NCBI GenBank assembly: GCA_937959275.1
Contig: CALGLU010000008.1
Coordinates: 1 to 64,000, forward strand
DNA: 64,000 bases
Source: an uncultured Saprospiraceae bacterium
GTDB lineage: Bacteria > Bacteroidota > Bacteroidia > Chitinophagales > Saprospiraceae
Direction of reading: 5' to 3'
Part shown: piece by piece, positions 26,403 to 36,000 of the stretch
Position numbering within the stretch: position 1 is the stretch's first letter
How the letters are laid out: each line of letters opens with the position of its first letter
The notes under the pieces: generated by a model
What the model saw: the letters and a program-made list of their open reading frames with translations, nothing else
Database searches by the model: none
What the model was told of the DNA's origin: nothing
Made by a program: the position numbers and the translations under genes

Positions 26403-26963
26403 TTAAGAGTGAGCTACAGAAACTTGATTTAAAGCTTGCACTGCAGGAAAATCTACAGGTACTTTAGTTGTGCTGTGGATATAATTAGAGATCGTTTTAT
26501 CACCTACAAGTACGATGGTGTCAATGAGGTTTTCTTTAGTCCAACCTGCTGCGAAAAAATTATCTACAACCTCAGGATTCGTTGCTCCTCTATTTTCTGT
26601 TATATTTTTAGCCAATTTTGCTAACGCATCTATCTTTGAATCAAAAGAAGCCTGACCAGATCTTAGCTCTACTATTTGCTCAGAAGTATAGCCATTCGAT
26701 GCTGCGATAGCTGTGTGGGCTGAGAGACAGTACTGACATTGATTTACTTCACTAACTGCAAGATTGACCGCCTCTTTTTCTTTAGCTTTTAGAGATGATT
26801 TCGCACCAGAAAAATCAAGATAGTTTTTTAATGCATTTTCGCTATAGGCGTAAGTTGCATAGAGGTTAGGTACAAAGCCAACAGCTTTTTCTAGGTTGTC
26901 AAAAATGGCTTGGTTAGCAGGGCTTACTTCTTCTCTTGTTGGAATATTAAATGTAGTATTCAT
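26403..26963 (-). CDS. Carboxymuconolactone decarboxylase/AhpD-like peroxidase
   Basis: Protein of 186 residues. The ATG at 26963 is chosen because MNTTFNIPTREEVSPANQAI is a normal family start, whereas the longer frame to 27056 adds an unrelated cysteine-rich leader. The AhpD-type active site is the CQYCLSAHT motif (CxxC plus His), which reduces peroxides using thiols. The rest is helical, including EKEAVNLAVSEVNQCQYC. It lies close to the cupredoxin-like gene and an AraC regulator on the same strand; a shared stress response is plausible but unproven. The gap 27057-27452 has only the terminator at 27391. Confidence 0.82.
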   Translation of the reverse strand: MNTTFNIPTREEVSPANQAIFDNLEKAVGFVPNLYATYAYSENALKNYLDFSGAKSSLKAKEKEAVNLAVSEVNQCQYCLSAHTAIAASNGYTSEQIVELRSGQASFDSKIDALAKLAKNITENRGATNPEVVDNFFAAGWTKENLIDTIVLVGDKTISNYIHSTTKVPVDFPAVQALNQVSVAHS

Positions 26964-27390
26964 GATAAATGTTTTATTGATTAATAATATTTTATTTCGT
27001 TGACAATACAAAGATGTAAGAGTATCAAGCTTATTTTTAGGGCAGGGTTTCCTCAAGAAATGTACATACTTCCCGATTGGATGTTCTTTTTATTTCTATT
27101 GTAGAAATAGCATAACTATATATTTGATCGGTTTTTGCTTTGAGAGTGTAGAGTTTTTTCTATTAGTTAAATGACAAACAGAGTTATGATAAAAACTACT
27201 CTGTAAAAGCCTGATGTGTCAATACATCTTCTTTTAATATAGGTTTGTGAAAAAGAGCGCCATAGGTTTAAAAAGGAGAGGATTGTGAATGAGCGGTCTG
27301 ATGACTTTTAAAGATTGGTAAAGACACACACATGATTAAATATAATGGACCAACGTATGGCCTTTGGTAAGGTGAGAATTATTTAAAACT

Positions 27391-27425
27391 AAAAAAGGCT
27401 AAACCTACGTCGTGTAAGTTTAGCC
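27391..27425 (-). terminator. Intrinsic terminator of the cupredoxin-like gene
   Basis: On the minus strand, GGGCTAAACTTAC and GTAGGTTTAGCC pair around a four-base loop and are followed by TTTTTTAG. It lies 28 bp after the stop codon at 27453. Confidence 0.8.
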
Positions 27426-27452
27426 CTAATATATACTTGTTTTTATTCTTAT

Positions 27453-28118
27453 TTATCTGACAACAGTCAGACTGTATTTTGGTGTAGGATTTAGGGGACA
27501 AAAATATTCGTATTCTCCTGCTGAAAGATTAACGATTCCTGTTTTAGAGCTTTTGTTTTTGGCTACTGGAGCTTTCACATAAGCTGGCTTAATATGATTT
27601 TCTGCACCATATTTTCCTTTTGGTACAAGCACAAATCCAACTTCACGATCTATTCCCTTGTTAGAAATTTCAAACTGATATGCGCCCTCAGCAACTGATA
27701 ATGCTTGGACTGTAAATTTTTTGTCTACTTGTACTAGATTGACTGTCTCCACTTGGTCATGCACTGTGAGAGCATATTTAGGTGTTGGATTTAAAGGACA
27801 AAAATATTCATACTCACCTGCTTTTAAGTTTACGATCTTGGTCTTTGACGTTTTTCTTGTGGCTACTGCTGCAGTTACATAGGCTTCTTTGATATGGTTC
27901 TCTGCATCATATTTACCTTTTGGTACGAGGACAAATCCGACTTCATGATCTACATCAGTATTGGCAATGTTAAATTGGTATTGTCCTTCTTCTAGAGACA
28001 AGGATGTGGTAGTGAATTCACCTGTGACCTGTGCTAAGTTGATTTGCTCGACTTGAGCATTTGCGAATGATAGACTTATTGCAAAAGCTGCAATCATGAG
28101 AAGTTTACATATTTTCAT
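27453..28118 (-). CDS. Exported tandem cupredoxin-like protein
   Basis: Secreted protein of 221 residues. The ATG at 28118 starts a signal peptide (MKICKLLMIAAFAISLSFANA) with a clear AxA cleavage site. After it come two repeats of about 100 residues each, sharing EVGFVLVPKGKY, AENHIK and GEYEYFCPLNPTPKYxLTV. The fold resembles a cupredoxin: a C-terminal strand that in blue-copper proteins holds Cys-His-Met. Here each repeat keeps the Cys (EYFCPLNPTP) but the usual downstream His and Met are replaced, so a type-1 copper site looks unlikely or altered. A tandem duplication is evident. The AraC regulator gene lies just upstream on the same strand. Confidence 0.8.
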   Translation of the reverse strand: MKICKLLMIAAFAISLSFANAQVEQINLAQVTGEFTTTSLSLEEGQYQFNIANTDVDHEVGFVLVPKGKYDAENHIKEAYVTAAVATRKTSKTKIVNLKAGEYEYFCPLNPTPKYALTVHDQVETVNLVQVDKKFTVQALSVAEGAYQFEISNKGIDREVGFVLVPKGKYGAENHIKPAYVKAPVAKNKSSKTGIVNLSAGEYEYFCPLNPTPKYSLTVVR

Positions 28119-28236
28119 TATAATCTGTTTTTTGTTATTGTAAAAAGATTTACGATGCAAATATGCGTTAGATATGGACTGCTCTATAGGTCTATATTTC
28201 CTTGATCCATGTACATTCGTCCCTCAAGCAATCGCC

Positions 28237-29082
28237 CTATGGTTTTACCAATTTTTGTTTTTTGAAGACAGATGGGCTCAAGCCTTCATGGTTTTTGAAG
28301 AACTTGGAAAAATGTCCGGGGTCCTTATAGCCTAATTCTGCAGCGATCTCATTCGTTGAGTTGTCAGAGTAGAGCAAAAGACGTTTAGCTTCTAATAAAA
28401 TCCGATCATTGATGACCATGATTGGTGATTTGTCACTGTACTTAGGGAATAGATTAGATAGGGTCTTCGGTGATTTAAACAGCAAGTTGGCATAATCTTT
28501 TACATGGTGATACTCTCTAAAATGCTTTTCTACAAGAACATTATATTCTCTAATAATATTCATGTGAGCATTACTGATGTCAGGCTGCGGTAGTTCTTTT
28601 TTGACCATTCTGGTTGAAAAGATGAGCAACCTTTTCAATAGTGATCGTAGCATTTCTCCTTGTAAATGGTCCTTTATTAGCAGATCTTCTTTAAACTGAT
28701 GCACTATGTTATTAAATTGATCGGATTCTTTCTCTTTTAATAGTATGGTCTGTGGTTGAGAAGAGCCAAAGAATAGAAAGCCATGGCAGGACACTTGATC
28801 ATCATGTGTTTGTATGCAAAAAAACTCCTTATTAAATACAAATGCCAATAATCCTTTGGAGTCTATCGGAATTTCCATGACATTTAAAGGAGTACAAAAA
28901 ATCACCTCGTTTTCTTTAAGCTCAAATTGATAGCCATCAATACGTAATGTTGTGGATTCCTTTTTACTCCATAAGACTTTATACAGATTTTTCTTTAATA
29001 AAAGTTCCTGTGCTGGTTCGCATGAAAAATCTGTTAGAATAAAAACGTCTTCGTCCTTAAGACTAGAATAAGTTAATTTCAT
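28237..29082 (-). CDS. AraC-family transcriptional regulator
   Basis: Protein of 281 residues. The N-terminal ~170 residues are a cupin-like sensing region (DEDVFILTDFSCEPAQELLL; FELKENEVIFCTPLNVMEIP). The C-terminal ~100 residues hold two helix-turn-helix motifs of AraC: the first around HHVKDYANLLFKSPKTLSNLF, and the second with ITNEIAAELGYKD-like TNEIAAELGYKDPGHFSKFF. The ligand is not identifiable. It lies 119 bp upstream of the cupredoxin-like gene, same strand, and is a candidate regulator of that gene and of the AhpD-like gene, by position only. Confidence 0.88.
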   Translation of the reverse strand: MKLTYSSLKDEDVFILTDFSCEPAQELLLKKNLYKVLWSKKESTTLRIDGYQFELKENEVIFCTPLNVMEIPIDSKGLLAFVFNKEFFCIQTHDDQVSCHGFLFFGSSQPQTILLKEKESDQFNNIVHQFKEDLLIKDHLQGEMLRSLLKRLLIFSTRMVKKELPQPDISNAHMNIIREYNVLVEKHFREYHHVKDYANLLFKSPKTLSNLFPKYSDKSPIMVINDRILLEAKRLLLYSDNSTNEIAAELGYKDPGHFSKFFKNHEGLSPSVFKKQKLVKP

Positions 29083-29170
29083 TAATAAGTATAAAGATTA
29101 ATAAGCTAATTTTCATTGTGTCTGGATTAAAATAAGAATGTTTGGCATATATTTATTGCATAATCTGACA

Positions 29171-30190
29171 TTAAGCAGTCCCTAAAATCCAAGACCGACT
29201 AATTTCAATTAATGCCTTTTTATGATCCAAAGAATAATCCAAAGGCAATTGAGCAACACCAAGTAGCCGACGAAGTATTTCAATTCCAGCAAAGGTTTTG
29301 ATATGTTGTTCATCAAATGATAGCTTAGTCTTATAAGACTCCAGAAACAGCTGAACGAGTTCTTGCTTTTGATCAGCAATTGTTAGGTGTGCCAAACAGA
29401 CACCCAAGTCAAATTCTGCAGGACCTAAAAAGCTAAATTCAGGATCTAACACATAAAATTGATCTGCTTGCATCCAACTTCCAGGATAATAATCTCCATG
29501 TAATAAAGTCGATCCTGCGGATAAATATCGATCGCCAAATGACCCTACTATTGAGCGCAAAGTAGAGTCGGTGGTGATCGGTGTTGCCAATTCAGATAAG
29601 CCATCTTGTATCTCATTTAGGTCAATCCCATTATTTGCTCGGAATGGAATATCAAAAATATGAGCGTGATTCAATACGCGCATGTCTTGATTTGAAGGAT
29701 AGGTCGCTGGCTTGAATTGGTGCAACTCGATGAGATATTTTGTTAGGCTGATGATATCCTTTTCTGGTAATTCGTAGCCAACATTATAGATTTTTGTGAA
29801 GTCTTCCACAGTACCTAGATCTTCCATGATAATAATGTAACTGTCAATATCGAATAGTAAGATTTCTGGCGAATGTGATTTTAGAAACGCGCTGCTTTGT
29901 GTGGCTGCATAATATTCGGCTTCAGTTTGAATGCGATCGATAGGAGCTTCAATACTCGGATATTTTTCCACCCACGGCCTGGATTGCTTAAGAATAAATG
30001 AACGCTGGTTGGTCTCAATTCGAATTACAACATTCATATTCCCAGCTCCCGGAATCGTCACATTTGATATCGTCTCACCCTTATTTAAAAACGACCTATT
30101 TTTTAAATACTGAGCTAATCCAGCAGTATCTTCAAGCGTGGCAAAAAGTGTATTAGGAAACTGACGTAAGAAGGTTTGCTTATAACTCAT
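29171..30190 (-). CDS. APH/MtnK-like small-molecule kinase
   Basis: Protein-kinase-fold phosphotransferase of 339 residues, of the choline/aminoglycoside/methylthioribose kinase superfamily. The phosphate-binding N-lobe has TIPGAGNMNVVIRIETNQRSFILKQSRPWVEKYPSI; the catalytic loop is LLHGDYYPGSW, and the metal-binding DPEFSFLGPAEFDLG follows. The GNxN-VIRI and KQSRPWVxKYP context resembles 5-methylthioribose kinase more than aminoglycoside resistance enzymes. No other methionine-salvage gene is adjacent, so the substrate stays unassigned. It is cytosolic, and its start lies 65 bp from the end of the site-2 protease gene. Confidence 0.8.
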   Translation of the reverse strand: MSYKQTFLRQFPNTLFATLEDTAGLAQYLKNRSFLNKGETISNVTIPGAGNMNVVIRIETNQRSFILKQSRPWVEKYPSIEAPIDRIQTEAEYYAATQSSAFLKSHSPEILLFDIDSYIIIMEDLGTVEDFTKIYNVGYELPEKDIISLTKYLIELHQFKPATYPSNQDMRVLNHAHIFDIPFRANNGIDLNEIQDGLSELATPITTDSTLRSIVGSFGDRYLSAGSTLLHGDYYPGSWMQADQFYVLDPEFSFLGPAEFDLGVCLAHLTIADQKQELVQLFLESYKTKLSFDEQHIKTFAGIEILRRLLGVAQLPLDYSLDHKKALIEISRSWILGTA

Positions 30191-30254
30191 ATTGAGATTA
30201 TTAAAGGTGTAATCTATTTAGAAAAGAGAATGATTAGGTAAGAATAGAGAAAAA

Positions 30255-31343
30255 TTAAGCTGATAGATTCATAAAATTAATAATGCCATCTCTGTCAACG
30301 ACACCAAGAATGTCATCTTTCGAATGTCCTATCATAACGATGCTTAAGCCATCCTTGTTCATCATGTTACGTACATCATTAACGGAGATGTCAGGTGAAA
30401 GACAGATGAGTTTGGGTGAGGTGTATGTTGATACTGTTTCGTCTTGCCTGTTTTGCTGAATAGCATCTTTTATAAATAAGTGGTGTAAGGTGCCTACAAA
30501 CTTCCCATCTAAATCTGCGACCAAAAAATTTCGTTCTTGATTAGTCATTGATAAGGCAATGGGTTTTGACATTCGATCATGAAGATACATGGTTTGAAAT
30601 GTTGGTCGCATAATATCACTTACTGGTGTGTTAGACAGACTTTCTTCCATTCGGACTTGTTTGTTTTCTGTGGTAGCCATATAAAAGATAAAGCCACCAA
30701 TGAAGGCAAGAACATAGTGTCCGATATACAAGCCGTATCCAATAAAGAAAAGAGCAAAGATCTTTCCAATTGTCGAAGCGATCATTGTCGATCGGGTCCG
30801 GCTCAATTTAAAGCTCAATAACGCCCGTAAGATCCGACCACCATCCATCGGAAAGGCCGGAATTAAGTTGAACAAGAACAAGACAACGTTGATGTAAAAT
30901 ATGGTTTTGAAAAACTTTGCAGCTGTGTCGACACGAGCTGTTTCAGGGTCTATATCAATAGCAGTGATCCCTAGAGACGAAAACAAACCAATAAAACAAA
31001 GGGATGCAATAACCACATTGACAAGTGGACCTGCAATAGCAATTAATAATTCTTCGCGAGGTGCTTTGGGTAGTTTTTCTAATCGTGCGACACCACCAAT
31101 TGGAGAAATGATAATATCTCTTGTGCCTACTTTGAAATACTTCCCGGTTAGTGCATGACCAAACTCATGAAGGATAACACAAACAAATAAAATGATGAAA
31201 AGTAAAAATGTATATATGATCTCATTGGTAGATTCAGCACTATTGACAATGACATACATGAAAAACAAGACCAGCAAACCAAACGACCAATGGACCTTAA
31301 CAGGAATACCTGCAAAAACACCAAGTTGATACGATCGTCCCAT
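30255..31343 (-). CDS. Site-2 protease (M50) with CBS domains
   Basis: Membrane metalloprotease of 362 residues that cleaves substrates within or near the bilayer. The zinc site is H59-E60-x-x-H63 in VILHEFGHALTG, and the second motif NLIPAFPMDGGR (Asp167) supplies the third ligand. About six membrane segments cover residues 15-220. The C-terminal 130 residues (SNTPVSDIMRPTFQTMYLHD; CLSPDISVNDVRNMM) form a CBS pair that may sense adenine nucleotides. The stop of the acyl-CoA dehydrogenase lies 2 bp before this gene's start, so the two are co-transcribed. Substrate is unknown. Confidence 0.92.
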   Translation of the reverse strand: MGRSYQLGVFAGIPVKVHWSFGLLVLFFMYVIVNSAESTNEIIYTFLLFIILFVCVILHEFGHALTGKYFKVGTRDIIISPIGGVARLEKLPKAPREELLIAIAGPLVNVVIASLCFIGLFSSLGITAIDIDPETARVDTAAKFFKTIFYINVVLFLFNLIPAFPMDGGRILRALLSFKLSRTRSTMIASTIGKIFALFFIGYGLYIGHYVLAFIGGFIFYMATTENKQVRMEESLSNTPVSDIMRPTFQTMYLHDRMSKPIALSMTNQERNFLVADLDGKFVGTLHHLFIKDAIQQNRQDETVSTYTSPKLICLSPDISVNDVRNMMNKDGLSIVMIGHSKDDILGVVDRDGIINFMNLSA

Positions 31344-31344
31344 C

Positions 31345-32520
31345 TTATTGACTTAGTGAGTACATTGGTTCGTGGAGCTGTCCTTTGAGTATATTTCTGG
31401 CAATGACAAGAAGTTGGATTTCTGATGTGCCTTCGTAGATTTGCGTGATTTTGGCGTCCCTCATCAATCTCTCGACATGATATTCTTTTACATAGCCATA
31501 ACCACCGTGGACTTGTACGGCTTCAACAGCATGCTTCATAGCTGATTCTGCTGCAAAATACTTTGCCATTGCTGCTGCATTGGCGTAGGGCTTGCCTTGG
31601 TCTTTTAGCCAAGCTGCTCGATGCACTAATAATCTTGATGCTTCTAGATCTGTCGCCATTTTGGCAATTTTGTTAGACACAGACTGATGTTTAAAAATAG
31701 GCTTCCCAAATGCCTCTCGCTCCTTCGCATAGGCGACGGCTAATTCATATGCACCTGCATGTATACCTAGCGCTTGCGCCGCGATACCAATCCGCCCACC
31801 ATCCAAAGTCTTCATTGCAAAGGTAAACCCAAAGCCATCCTCATGAATCATATTTTCTTTAGGTACAATCACGTCCGTATACATGATCGTATGAGTATCT
31901 GATGATCGGATGCCTAATTTATCTTCCTTCGCTCCCAGGCTCACGCCATCCCAAGCACTCTCGACAATAAATGTGTTGATACCTTTATGTCCTTTAGTCG
32001 CATCCGTCTGGGCCATGACTAGATGTACATTCGATTTTCCTCCGTTCGTAATCCAGTTTTTTGTGCCGTTGAGGATATAATGATCGCCCTTGTCTACAGC
32101 TACCGTTCGCTGACTCGTCGCATCACTGCCTGCCTCTGGCTCAGAGAGGCAAAAGGCACCAAGCCATTCACCCGTCGCTAACTTAGATAGGTATTTTTTC
32201 TTTTGTTCTTCATTACCATATGTCTCAAGGCCCCAACACACAAGAGAATTATTAACGGACATAATGACTGAGCAAGAATTATCAATTTTAGATAGCTCCT
32301 CTAAGGCAAGGACATAAGAGATCGTATCCATACCTCCACCACCATAATCCGGAGATACCATCATGCCCAGAAAACCCATTTCTGCCATCTGTTTGACTTC
32401 ATCAGTCGGGTATGTCATATCTCGATCACGATCAATGACACCAGCTTTTAAAACATTTTGAGCAAAGTCTCTGGCAGCTTCTTGTACAGCGAGTTGTTCT
32501 TCCGTATAATACAAATTCAT
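31345..32520 (-). CDS. Acyl-CoA dehydrogenase (short/branched-chain type)
   Basis: FAD enzyme of 391 residues catalysing alpha,beta-desaturation of acyl-CoA. The ATG at 32520 is chosen because MNLYYTEEQLAVQEAARDFA is the standard N-terminus; a longer frame would overlap the TPR gene. Family blocks are MVSPDYGGGGMDTISYVLALEE, GAFCLSEPEAGSDATSQRT, YILNGTKNWITNGG, and the C-terminal LMRDAKITQIYEGTSEIQLL, with the catalytic glutamate in IYEGT. The length and motif match the butyryl/short-branched-chain group. It is followed within 2 bp by the site-2 protease and preceded by the TPR gene. Confidence 0.93.
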   Translation of the reverse strand: MNLYYTEEQLAVQEAARDFAQNVLKAGVIDRDRDMTYPTDEVKQMAEMGFLGMMVSPDYGGGGMDTISYVLALEELSKIDNSCSVIMSVNNSLVCWGLETYGNEEQKKKYLSKLATGEWLGAFCLSEPEAGSDATSQRTVAVDKGDHYILNGTKNWITNGGKSNVHLVMAQTDATKGHKGINTFIVESAWDGVSLGAKEDKLGIRSSDTHTIMYTDVIVPKENMIHEDGFGFTFAMKTLDGGRIGIAAQALGIHAGAYELAVAYAKEREAFGKPIFKHQSVSNKIAKMATDLEASRLLVHRAAWLKDQGKPYANAAAMAKYFAAESAMKHAVEAVQVHGGYGYVKEYHVERLMRDAKITQIYEGTSEIQLLVIARNILKGQLHEPMYSLSQ

Positions 32521-32530
32521 GCTTGAGAGT

Positions 32531-34330
32531 TTATAAGTTATCGCCTCGCAATAATCGGTATTTTTTACGAGCTTCGATAGCAAAGACACTGTTGGAAAAA
32601 TCTATAAATAACTTTTCATACAGTTCTTGAGCCTTATCAACATTTCCTAACTCGATTTCATACAGTTCAGCCAATTCAAAAATGGCATTGTCGCATCGAA
32701 TTTCTTCAGGATGATTTTCAATGACTTTATTATACATCTCTACAGCTTTATCATAATTGCGCTGCCGTTTATATATTTTTGCCTTTTGATAGTAAATATC
32801 ATCTATCAATGTATGATCTGGAAAAGCTTCCTGTAATGAGTCTAATTTTGAAAAGGCTTGATCAAATTTATTTTGAACTGTGAACAATTCAGCTTGTGAA
32901 TAGAGTCCAATTGCTACATCAGTCGTATCTAGTCCGAGGTTATCCATGATGAATACAGATATATCTATCGCATCATTGGAGATCAGTTTAGAGGTAGATG
33001 CTTTTAAGACATCAAATTGCTTTTGTGCCCATTGAAAATCTCCATTGTAATAGGACAACATCGCATTGCGATACCGTGCCTTTTCTCCTAAAAAATCTTC
33101 TCTAAATTCTTTATCAACTTGAGAATACAATAAGGTGGATTCCCAGACTTCGCCTTGCATTAAGTAAAAGTCTGCCAAGCTTATTTTACCATTTGCTCTG
33201 ACAAATTTATTAACCCCTGGAAAGTTTACCATATTTTGAAGTTGCTCAATTGCACCATCCAAATCATTAAGGTAGTAAGCTTCTAGGTTGGCGAGTTCTG
33301 CTACGATATAAGCGGATTGCTTATTGCGACCGATTTCATCCAAGTAAGAATTATATTCTTGTTTTAAATCTAATAGATCTTCTTGCGTAAATTCAGGATT
33401 CTTTAATACTTTTTTCTTTTTGCTCGACAGTAACTCCTGACGCGCTTCTAGATAATAACTTGAGTTGACACCTTTGGTATCTACGATGTATTGGTAAGCG
33501 TTTATAGCAGTATCAAACTCCGAATCATTAGACGCAATGGTCGCTATGTTATAGACTCGACTACCGTTTTCTTCAAGCCTAAGGTCTAATGCTTTCGCTT
33601 GACGTAATGCTTTTTTATAATCTTTCTCTTGGATATATGTCCATTCTAATAATTCTGGAAAATTGATGTTGTCTGGATCATTTTGAATATTCTCAAACAA
33701 CTTCTCCTTAAACAAAGGGAAGTCTTCAGGCGCAAGTGTTCGACTAAAGTAATTTTTCATGGAGGCTAGCTGATCAACATTTTTATTCATGCTAAGCAGA
33801 TAATAATGAATCATTTCTGGCGTGTCTCCAAGACGTCTGTAGATATCTGCAATTTGGTAAGAGAACTCGCCAGACTTATCCAATACAGCTTCACCCATTT
33901 TATAGGCTTTGAGTGCCAACTCATATTTGGTCAAGCGATTGAAAGCATTCGCTAAGCTACGGATCTTGTTGCCGTCTTTCGGGAGCTCTTTGATCGCTTT
34001 AGCATATTGTTTTTCAGCTTGGCCAGTTTTACCCTGCCTTTCTAAGACTTTGCCATTCAGGACATACAGGTGGACATCCTGGGGATTTTTTTTGAGTTGA
34101 GTCTTAATTTCTTTTAAACTCAGATCGAATTGTTCTAGTGCCAATAAGGATTCGATATACCGATCAAAGTAGTACTCATTATATCTGGATTGAATCCAAA
34201 TCTTGCGATAGAGTTGAGCTGCTTGCTCGTACTCACCTGAGCGATAGTATTCATTAGCCAGCTTCGAATCTTGACCAATGACTAATGTGCTGATTGTCAG
34301 ACAGAGAAATATAAATAATGTGCGAATCAT
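32531..34330 (-). CDS. Exported tetratricopeptide-repeat protein
   Basis: Protein of 599 residues with a Sec signal (MIRTLFIFLCLTISTLVIGQ). The body consists of TPR-like 34-residue helical pairs, for example YRSGEYEQAAQLYRKIWIQS, LNGKVLERQGKTGQAEKQYA, and near the C-terminus DKAVEMYNKVIENHPEEI and DKAQELYEKLFIDFSNSVFA. It is probably a periplasmic scaffold. Its stop lies 10 bp before the start of the acyl-CoA dehydrogenase, on the same strand, so the three genes 34330-30255 form a likely operon. No catalytic domain is visible. Confidence 0.85.
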   Translation of the reverse strand: MIRTLFIFLCLTISTLVIGQDSKLANEYYRSGEYEQAAQLYRKIWIQSRYNEYYFDRYIESLLALEQFDLSLKEIKTQLKKNPQDVHLYVLNGKVLERQGKTGQAEKQYAKAIKELPKDGNKIRSLANAFNRLTKYELALKAYKMGEAVLDKSGEFSYQIADIYRRLGDTPEMIHYYLLSMNKNVDQLASMKNYFSRTLAPEDFPLFKEKLFENIQNDPDNINFPELLEWTYIQEKDYKKALRQAKALDLRLEENGSRVYNIATIASNDSEFDTAINAYQYIVDTKGVNSSYYLEARQELLSSKKKKVLKNPEFTQEDLLDLKQEYNSYLDEIGRNKQSAYIVAELANLEAYYLNDLDGAIEQLQNMVNFPGVNKFVRANGKISLADFYLMQGEVWESTLLYSQVDKEFREDFLGEKARYRNAMLSYYNGDFQWAQKQFDVLKASTSKLISNDAIDISVFIMDNLGLDTTDVAIGLYSQAELFTVQNKFDQAFSKLDSLQEAFPDHTLIDDIYYQKAKIYKRQRNYDKAVEMYNKVIENHPEEIRCDNAIFELAELYEIELGNVDKAQELYEKLFIDFSNSVFAIEARKKYRLLRGDNL

Positions 34331-34480
34331 AGTCTTCTTCCTTGATGGAAATATAACGCCTTTTGGTGATTAGGAGTTGCATTTAAAGGAGATTAGTTGG
34401 ATTGGAACACCAATGCATCAGATTCTGATTTCAGCAATGGCTAACTTTTGAGTGGATTCCTTAACTTTAGACGAATAATT

Positions 34481-34552
34481 GGCCCCGTAGTTCAAGGGAT
34501 AGAATAGGAGTTTCCTAAACTCTAGATACAGGTTCGAGTCCTGTCGGGGCTA
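34481..34552 (+). tRNA. tRNA-Arg, anticodon CCU
   Basis: A 72-base cloverleaf. The acceptor arm GGCCCCG pairs with CGGGGCT (one G-U), the discriminator is A at 34552, and no CCA is encoded. The anticodon stem GGAGT/ACTCT encloses the loop TTCCTAA, giving anticodon CCT (codon AGG). The T-arm is CAGG-TTCGAGT-CCTG. It stands alone, and its 3' tail is repeated several times downstream (next entry). Confidence 0.97.
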
Positions 34553-34844
34553 CATTTCAAACTCATGCCATGACGAGAAGTTTATCCCGATTGGAGCGGA
34601 GCGGAACATCGGGAAGTCCTGTCGGGGCTACTTATTTTGAATGCTTAATGCTTAATTTTTGATGTTGAATGTGGGAGCGAAGCGGACATCCCGCAGGAAA
34701 CGGAGTGAATGGCGGGATTGAATGTATTAACTTAGTTTAAGGTTTATCCCGATTGGAGCTGGGCGGAACATTGGCAAGAAGTTTATCCCCGATTGGAGCG
34801 CAGCGGAACATCGGGAGAATATCGGAAAGTCCTGTCGGGGCTAC
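34538..34844 (+). repeat. Composite direct repeat, copy A: tRNA-Arg tail, hairpin, dispersed repeat
   Basis: Starting from the 3' end of the tRNA gene: tail GTCCTGTCGGGGCTAC (to 34553), CATTTCAAACTCATGCCATG, a hairpin TTTATCCCGATTGG...AACATCGGGA, a second tail (34616-34631), a TTGAATGTGGGAGCGAAG repeat (34661-34724), two further hairpins (about 34741-34815) and a third tail ending at 34844. The same order recurs at 36003-36246. Between the two copies lies the gene at 35049. Confidence 0.8.
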
Positions 34845-35048
34845 ATTTAGGATAATGTAACACGATTAATTGTGCTTAAAACTTTCAATAATTACTTTAA
34901 AAATAACATTTAGTCATTGATCTGAATAGAAACATATCTACATAAATATTCTAAAATACACAAGACATTGAAATCAAATCCACAAAAGAATAAACATCCG
35001 TGATCTACATTGACCACAGCAAAGCTCTCATTCAAATCATTTCAGAAA

Positions 35049-35597
35049 TCATAAAGTACCTTCTGTGATAATTAAGTGTTGTTGTTCTTCAAAAGCTTTG
35101 ATCGTAGCCATGTGCGCTTTATAATCATCTTCTATAGTTTCAAAATGTAATGCACCAAGAGCTTCGACTTCCGACTTCGCGTCCTCTCTTAAAAAATCAG
35201 GTAATCTACGATTAGCAACAAGCATTTTGTTCAAGAAATTCTGAACGATATTCTTTTTGTTAGTCCTGTGTGTCATTGATAAAGAATTGACTCTGGAGAC
35301 AGTTATTATTTTCGTGCTCATAACAATTTTCTCCTCTCCGTTTTTTAACTTTTTAGTGTAGTCGTCAACAAATTGGCTAACATCGTCTTGGTATTTTGAA
35401 TCAAGGGATGCCATCTTTGATTCCATTGAAGACCGTTCTTTTGCCAATGTCTCTTTATACTTACTGAAAAGTTTTTCGTTTACTTCGGCAAGATCAAGAC
35501 TAACGGTCTCGACAAACATGATATCGCTGATCATCCCTTGAGTAAAACTGAAGCTTACAAGGAAGCATAATGCTAATGTGTGAATGGTGGTTTTCAT
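35049..35597 (-). CDS. Exported hypothetical protein (182 aa)
   Basis: Protein with a Sec signal (MKTTIHTLALCFLVSFSFTQG) and a lysine/serine-rich, largely helical mature part (KLFSKYKETLAKERSSMESK; YQDDVSQFVDDYTKKLKNGE). Near the C-terminus are FLREDAKSEVEALGAL and MATIKAFEEQQHLIITEGTL. It may be periplasmic; I recognise no family. The gene is bracketed by two copies of the tRNA-tail composite repeat. Confidence 0.65.
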   Translation of the reverse strand: MKTTIHTLALCFLVSFSFTQGMISDIMFVETVSLDLAEVNEKLFSKYKETLAKERSSMESKMASLDSKYQDDVSQFVDDYTKKLKNGEEKIVMSTKIITVSRVNSLSMTHRTNKKNIVQNFLNKMLVANRRLPDFLREDAKSEVEALGALHFETIEDDYKAHMATIKAFEEQQHLIITEGTL

Positions 35598-35867
35598 AAA
35601 TAGAATGTGCTAGATTAAAAATATAAATAAATAGAAATTTCTAGCTCAGGTAGGTTTGTAAGTATTAACGACGAATAAAGTGATCAATTACTTTTGAAAA
35701 AGTACGAACCATATAAATCGTCGTCTTTATCCGATTTTTAGAAGTCATTAACTTTTTTCATTTTCAAAGATTTCAGACTCTATAAAAAGTTACTTCAAAA
35801 ATTACACCAATTTTTCTAAAAACATTCCTTTTATAAGTATGAACCTGGCAAAATTTTTAAGTATGAC

Positions 35868-35903
35868 AAACGACGACCAGTGGCAATTTGGTCATCGTTT
35901 TAT
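35868..35903 (+). terminator. Terminator-like hairpin
   Basis: AACGACGACCA and TGGTCATCGTT pair (one mismatch) around a 10-base loop and run into TTTATTTATT. It lies inside the tRNA-tail repeat interval. The plus strand upstream holds only a 23-codon frame, so what it terminates is unclear. Confidence 0.45.
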
Positions 35904-36000
35904 TTATTAGACTTAGATAGCTTTAAGTAGTAAAAATCCCTAAAACATTGATATTCTAAGAGTTTATAACAGTTTAACTATAAGGTTATATGATGAAAAT

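Noticed and set aside
35839-35910. A 23-codon frame reading over the hairpin at 35868
   Set aside because: The hairpin and T-run explain the sequence better as a terminator-like site.
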